Shown piece by piece: positions 23,101-25,006 of a DNA stretch of 25,006 nt (within the stretch, counting starts at the first letter, position 1; every line of letters begins with the position of its first letter). The notes under the pieces are model-generated. The model was not told the DNA's origin. It saw only the letters and a program-made list of their open reading frames with translations, and did no database searches. Position numbers and translations under genes: made by a program. Location of the stretch: NCBI RefSeq assembly GCF_000003605.2, contig NW_003110486.1:25849-50854 (forward strand), given 5' to 3'. The stretch is from Saccoglossus kowalevskii. Its lineage: Eukaryota > Hemichordata > Enteropneusta > Harrimaniidae.

Positions 23101-23111
23101 TTGTCCAAAGT
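14081..23111 (-). CDS. WAC: WAC orthologue: WW domain adaptor with coiled coil, 5'-partial, nine exons
   Basis: Coding exons, in order of transcription, are 23111-22984, 21793-21666, 19941-19699, 18007-17828, 17327-17277, 16753-16591, 16282-16105, 15833-15706 and 14150-14081. All introns are GT-AG and all phases match. The total is 1269 bases: 422 codons plus TAA. Residues 10-42 form a WW domain (W12, W34, P37) with [12 protein letters not shown] and [11 protein letters not shown], close to human WAC. Residues 44-300 are Ser/Gln/His/Thr-rich and probably disordered. Residues 335-357 ([14 protein letters not shown]) and 358-416 form the conserved C-terminal coiled coil. Known WAC is a nuclear protein that binds RNF20/RNF40 through the coiled coil and RNA polymerase II through the WW domain, promoting H2B ubiquitination. 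It also acts in mTORC1 and Golgi/autophagy control. The roughly 125 residues that precede the WW domain in human WAC are not in the window. Confidence 0.93.
14476..14581. repeat. (ACGG)n/(ACAG)n tetranucleotide microsatellite
   Basis: About 26 tandem GGAC/AGAC units with ACGG and ACAG variants, purine-rich on the plus strand, lie inside the last WAC intron. Reading frames through it (TDGRTDGR on plus, SVRPSVRP on minus) are repeat artefacts. Confidence 0.97.
14853..15165. mobile_element. 313-bp element with 17-bp perfect terminal inverted repeats
   Basis: ATATCCTCGGGGGCGGA at 14853-14869 is exactly complementary to TCCGCCCCCGAGGATAT at 15149-15165. The interior is CpG-rich (for example GCTAAGACGCGCATCAC and TTTGTGCGCGCTGCTGTGG), unlike the AT-rich intron around it. 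The composition shift coincides with the inverted ends, which supports an inserted non-autonomous element. No target-site duplication is clear and no transposase frame exists. A plus-strand frame of 97 codons across it matches nothing I know. Confidence 0.6.
15368..15386. repeat. Poly-C run in last intron
   Basis: A run of 11 C directly before ATG within the last WAC intron. Such runs are prone to length error and polymorphism. Confidence 0.7.
15706..15833 (-). CDS. WAC: WAC exon 8 of window: coiled-coil region
   Basis: The acceptor is TTATTACTTAG and the donor is CAAAG/GTGAGT. It encodes residues 358-399: [15 protein letters not shown], then [20 protein letters not shown]. It matches human WAC REEAHNMG and [21 protein letters not shown]. 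This is the start of the coiled coil known to bind RNF20/RNF40. It is too short to stand out as a reading frame on its own and was found by extending the neighbouring exons. Confidence 0.95.
16105..16282 (-). CDS. WAC: WAC exon 7 of window: start of conserved C-terminal region
   Basis: The acceptor is TTAATTACAG and the donor is GACAG/GTACGT. It encodes residues 299-357. The end, [23 protein letters not shown] minus its first residues, matches the human block around [27 protein letters not shown] is the most conserved part. Leaves in phase 0. The frame continues into the intron as an open stretch that is not coding. Confidence 0.96.
16591..16753 (-). CDS. WAC: WAC exon 6 of window: SPMSL block
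   Basis: The acceptor is TTTGTTGACAG and the donor is TCACG/GTAAGC. It encodes residues 245-297. [19 protein letters not shown] corresponds to human WAC SNQSPMSLTSDASSP, a clear orthology marker. More SP/TP motifs follow (FSPHSTH, STPSLS, SDSPNS). Two bases enter from the previous intron and two leave to make Arg298. Confidence 0.95.
17277..17327 (-). CDS. WAC: WAC exon 5 of window: 51-base microexon
   Basis: The acceptor is GTTATTTCAG and the donor is AAGTG/GTGAGT. It encodes [16 protein letters not shown], a short amphipathic Gln-rich helix, between Gly227 and Ala244, both of which span junctions. It is exactly 51 bases and phase 1 at both ends, so skipping it keeps the frame. It may therefore be alternatively spliced. 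It stands where human WAC has a much longer conserved helical block. Confidence 0.85.
17828..18007 (-). CDS. WAC: WAC exon 4 of window: SP/TP-rich linker with His run
   Basis: The acceptor is TTTGTTTGCAG and the donor is AATG/GTAAGA. It encodes residues 168-226, beginning [14 protein letters not shown] and containing HHHH and several SP/TP dipeptides (SPL, SPT, TPQ, KSPL, KSPI) that could be proline-directed phosphorylation sites. Phase 1 at both ends. No folded domain is visible. Confidence 0.9.
18584..18942. mobile_element. MITE-like element, family 2, 359 bp, within WAC intron
   Basis: The left end GAGGCCTACTCATAAATGCA and the right end, read on the minus strand as GAAGCCTACTCATTTGCA, are imperfect inverted repeats. 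The interior is AT-rich and shares ordered blocks with 2942-3200. It lies in the 1691-base intron between the third and fourth exons and carries no frame. No target duplication is obvious. Confidence 0.65.
19699..19941 (-). CDS. WAC: WAC exon 3 of window: disordered Ser/Gln/His-rich segment
   Basis: The acceptor is TATTTGATAG and the donor is ATATAG/GTGAGT. It encodes residues 87-166. The start, [17 protein letters not shown], resembles human WAC EDKHSSDASS, which also follows the WW region. The phases at both ends (two bases in, one base out) fit the neighbours. Composition is Ser 18 to 20 percent with many Gln, His, Thr and Arg, typical of an unstructured linker. A methionine upstream in the intron frame is not the start. 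Confidence 0.92.
   Translation of the reverse strand, partial: ELNLSIPAVMLTGLYSTRPSLAVVIQRMTDQVNTNQCCQRYKERLIQHNKLVIDNMNIKIQDQVTHRRRQKQQSHYTGII
20187..20194. promoter_or_regulatory. Full CRE palindrome TGACGTCA
   Basis: A perfect CREB/ATF site in the 1724-base WAC intron. An 8-base match can occur by chance, so function is uncertain. Confidence 0.25.
20513..20680 (+). mobile_element. MITE-like element, family 1, copy B
   Basis: Begins TACTGTAAAATACTTTATTT and continues ATGAAAATAAAACCCAGCAA, then TTTACATTCCAACTCATCTA, then CCATACAAAACATCC, following copy A (2088-2295) block by block in the same orientation. Two internal segments present in A are missing and the right end is decayed. Lies in the same WAC intron as copy C. 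Confidence 0.75.
21077..21270 (-). mobile_element. MITE-like element, family 1, copy C, intact ends
   Basis: This 194-bp copy has well-preserved terminal inverted repeats: TACTGTAAAATACTTTATTT on the left and, on the minus strand, TACTGTAGAATACTTTATTT on the right. Read on the minus strand, its interior follows copy A. TTTTAATTT stands at 21066-21074 and again at 21271-21279, next to the two ends (two extra bases AC on the left), a possible 9-bp target-site duplication. That length would suit Mutator-like elements, but the sequence is AT-rich enough to arise by chance. Confidence 0.8.
21666..21793 (-). CDS. WAC: WAC exon 2 of window: charged helix and Ser tract
   Basis: The acceptor is TCTTTGCAG and the donor is AAAGG/GTAAGT. 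It encodes residues 44-85. [15 protein letters not shown] directly extends the WW domain as a charged helix, matching the EQRQKEAN-type extension in human WAC. Two serine runs (seven and five Ser, coded by mixed AGT/AGC) follow. The AGT/AGC mixture indicates a trinucleotide-repeat origin, so the tract length may vary between individuals. Ends on one base that starts Gly86. Confidence 0.93.
22223..22252. repeat. (AAGTTC)5 hexanucleotide repeat
   Basis: Four exact AAGTTC units and a fifth AAATTC lie in the first WAC intron of the window. A plus-strand frame through it gives a VQVQVQ run that is an artefact. Confidence 0.95.
22984..23111 (-). CDS. WAC: WAC exon 1 of window: WW domain
   Basis: The minus-strand acceptor is TTCTATTTCAG and the donor is CAGAG/GTACGT. 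It encodes residues 1-42 from [15 protein letters not shown] to EKPKEWAQ, starts in phase 0 and leaves two bases that complete Arg43. W12 and W34 are 22 residues apart and P37 follows, so the WW fold residues are intact. The aromatic cluster YFY at 23-25 forms the central strand. No acceptable start codon precedes it, so upstream coding exons must exist. Open frame continues upstream into the intron, but that part is read-through. Confidence 0.96.
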
Positions 23112-25006
23112 CTGAAATAGAAATGCAAAAATCAATGTTAAACATGATATGGATTTATCACTTGAAAGTGAAGTACATGACTGTGCAAATCTGGTGGATG
23201 ACCAGACAGGGCAAGAAATAAATTGCGAATTCAGGACAAAAGCTGATAGGGAAACACTTTGCAATTTTTTATATGCACTTTTTTTTTTGAGTGAACTCGC
23301 CAACAAGAATCAGATCAATTGATGGCAGTATTAATTTGGGAAGAGTAAGTGGCACACCAATTCATCAATGTTCTTCCCATGAAAACATGCAAGTCAAGGC
23401 TTAAATCATTAAACAAGAAAAACAATATTATTATAAAGTAACTCATTCGATATTTGTGCAAAAACAACAATAACTGAACTGTATAAAATATCCCTGGCCA
23501 TAGTGGAAACTTGAAAGTTGTGTCAGCCGTAAACAATCATAGCAGCTTGTGCGTTACCTCAATTAATACAGATCTACCCAGAATGCAGTATTTCAGTTGT
23601 TCGACATAGCGTTATGATTAGTATGCCCTCAAAAGGAAAAGCAAAACTGAAATAAACCAATGAGTACATGCCGACCCAAATAAATTCAGCAGCCTTTTTG
23701 TTTATGGCTGTTTATGAACAGCGAGGACGCATCTCGCAGAACAACTGTGGAAATCATAGACAAATGTAAAGGTGCGGAAATCAAGCATGGCAGTAATGTT
23801 TTTGAGAGCAGCGGCGGCGGCTGAAAAGAGTGGGGTTTCTCAGAGCAGCATTGCGGTAACTTAGGAAGAGGACGATTCATACCATTTCTTACATTAGAAG
23901 AACATAGGACAAGTGTCTGAATCAGAAGAACATACTAGCTCAATTCCAGATCCTCTTGGATTTACCTTCTAAAGAACTTGGACTCCATACACTTTGTAAT
24001 TTAAAGTAGAGCATCACAACCTTAATTTATCCCTGAATGTCTATCTCTCATCATAATCTATCCCGCCTTGTTTTGACTTGTCTAAGCTTCAGAAAGTCAA
24101 GTTTAGAAATCATCATCCATCCATGATGAATTTAAAGTTTGAGAGTTGGTCTGCAAACATTGGACCATGTTAGCCTGATAACCTTCCAATTGTTTTGTAG
24201 TTTTTCTCCATAACAATTTAGTCATGTTGCTTAGATTTTCCTCACTAACCATGTAAATGTATTCCACAGTGTGTGCAGAAAAACATGCAACTGTCATCTA
24301 TTGGTCAAAATCTTATTCAGATTATCAGCATCTTGCATATAAATCAGCCAATCAATCTAATGGCCACTCACTGACTGCCAAGTCAGAATCTAGACCACAT
24401 TTCCCGACAGTTAGGGAGAGTACCCATGAAATAATAGGAAGATAACAAGGGTAAGCCCATTTGTCAGTTTTCATAATGTTTCACAAAGGGTACGTAGCTT
24501 GGAGTTTGATACTGAGAGACCAGTGAGCCTGAAGCCCCACATTTTATAGTGTTGATATAACACGTTTCAGAACGCGATAGTTTGATAACCAAGTATTTAA
24601 ATTTATAACTATTTCAGGTCAACAACTTGCATCAAAAAGACCCAACTGTCACACGCAACGTAATATTACCGTAATTGGTATAGTACAGGTGTGATGGTCC
24701 AAATACCAAAATGGCAACAGTAACATAAAGACTTCCCTGGCGGCGATGATAACATACGAACACGGAGTCAACAGATGAGGTTTCAACTGGTACTGGTATT
24801 ATTATACTCTGCAAACATCAAGTACAATAACTCGGTAAAACTCCAAACCTCCAATAACTAGATACTTAAACTCCAACACAATTCAACGAGATCTCCGATC
24901 TGATCTCAGTGCTGAACAACTCCCCTATATATACCCACACTGTCTATAAATAGACCATTACATCAGCATACATAATGAGTCTGGAACTTACTACAAATTT
25001 CTAGAA
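23112..25006. other. Presumed upstream WAC intron or intergenic DNA
   Basis: If WAC follows the usual structure, this is part of a long intron before the WW exon. I examined minus-strand donors near 23556, 23896, 24370 and 24985 and none ends an open frame resembling the Ser/His-rich WAC N-terminus. A short CpG-rich patch near 23700-23880 includes a GCGGCGGCGG run and a 25-codon ATG frame on plus at 23787-23864. TATAAATA lies at 24945-24952. No gene is supported. Confidence 0.45.

Noticed and set aside
23112-23306. N-terminal extension of the WW exon frame up to an upstream Met
   Set aside because: A clear acceptor TTCTATTTCAG stands at 23112-23122, and the upstream residues have no similarity to WAC. 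This is intron read-through.
23556-23660. Minus-strand acceptor/donor pair (TTTATTTCAG to GAG/GTAACG)
   Set aside because: All three frames between them contain stops, so it is not a coding exon.
23686-23880. Minus-strand frame MNRPLPKLP as a possible WAC N-terminus
   Set aside because: No similarity to the Ser/His-rich WAC N-terminus and no fitting splice donor to the WW exon.
1-25006. tRNA and other structured RNA genes
   Set aside because: I looked for B-box words such as GGTTCGAATCC on both strands by eye and saw none. A dedicated scan could still find divergent ones.

Overview
This is eukaryotic nuclear DNA from an invertebrate animal. It is AT-rich, low in gene density, full of microsatellites, tandem repeats and short inverted-repeat elements, and it carries one clearly recognisable intron-containing gene. 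I cannot name the species. The protein is an animal gene family, and the repeat style fits a marine bilaterian invertebrate such as a mollusc, hemichordate, brachiopod or similar.

Layout. Bases 1-973 are the end of a satellite array of 85/82-bp units that runs off the left edge. Bases 974-13960 hold no gene I can support. They contain AT-rich spacer, copies of two dispersed inverted-repeat families, several short tandem duplications, CpG-rich islands (about 4750-5720, 6300-6680 and 7540-7960), a perfect 21-bp hairpin and two CTCF-like motifs in convergent orientation. Bases 13960-23111 are the 3' part of a minus-strand gene, an orthologue of WAC (WW domain-containing adaptor with coiled coil). 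I rebuilt it as nine coding exons with GT-AG introns. Every junction phase agrees and the exons together give 422 codons plus a TAA stop. The 5' exons, which encode the low-complexity N-terminus ahead of the WW domain, are not recognisable in 23112-25006 and probably lie beyond the right edge.

The WAC introns carry most of the other structure: an (ACGG)n microsatellite and a 313-bp element with 17-bp perfect inverted ends in the last intron, a 359-bp inverted-repeat element in the 1.7-kb intron, and two copies of a third MITE-like family in the 1.72-kb intron. A further copy of that family and a diverged copy of the 359-bp one lie in the intergenic region.

There is only one gene, so no operon or pathway context exists. 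I see no tRNA, rRNA, CRISPR or bacterial feature. The most notable observations are the complete 3' WAC gene model with an apparently compacted middle region, the 85-bp satellite that resolves into four related ~21-bp parts, and several short palindromic element families.
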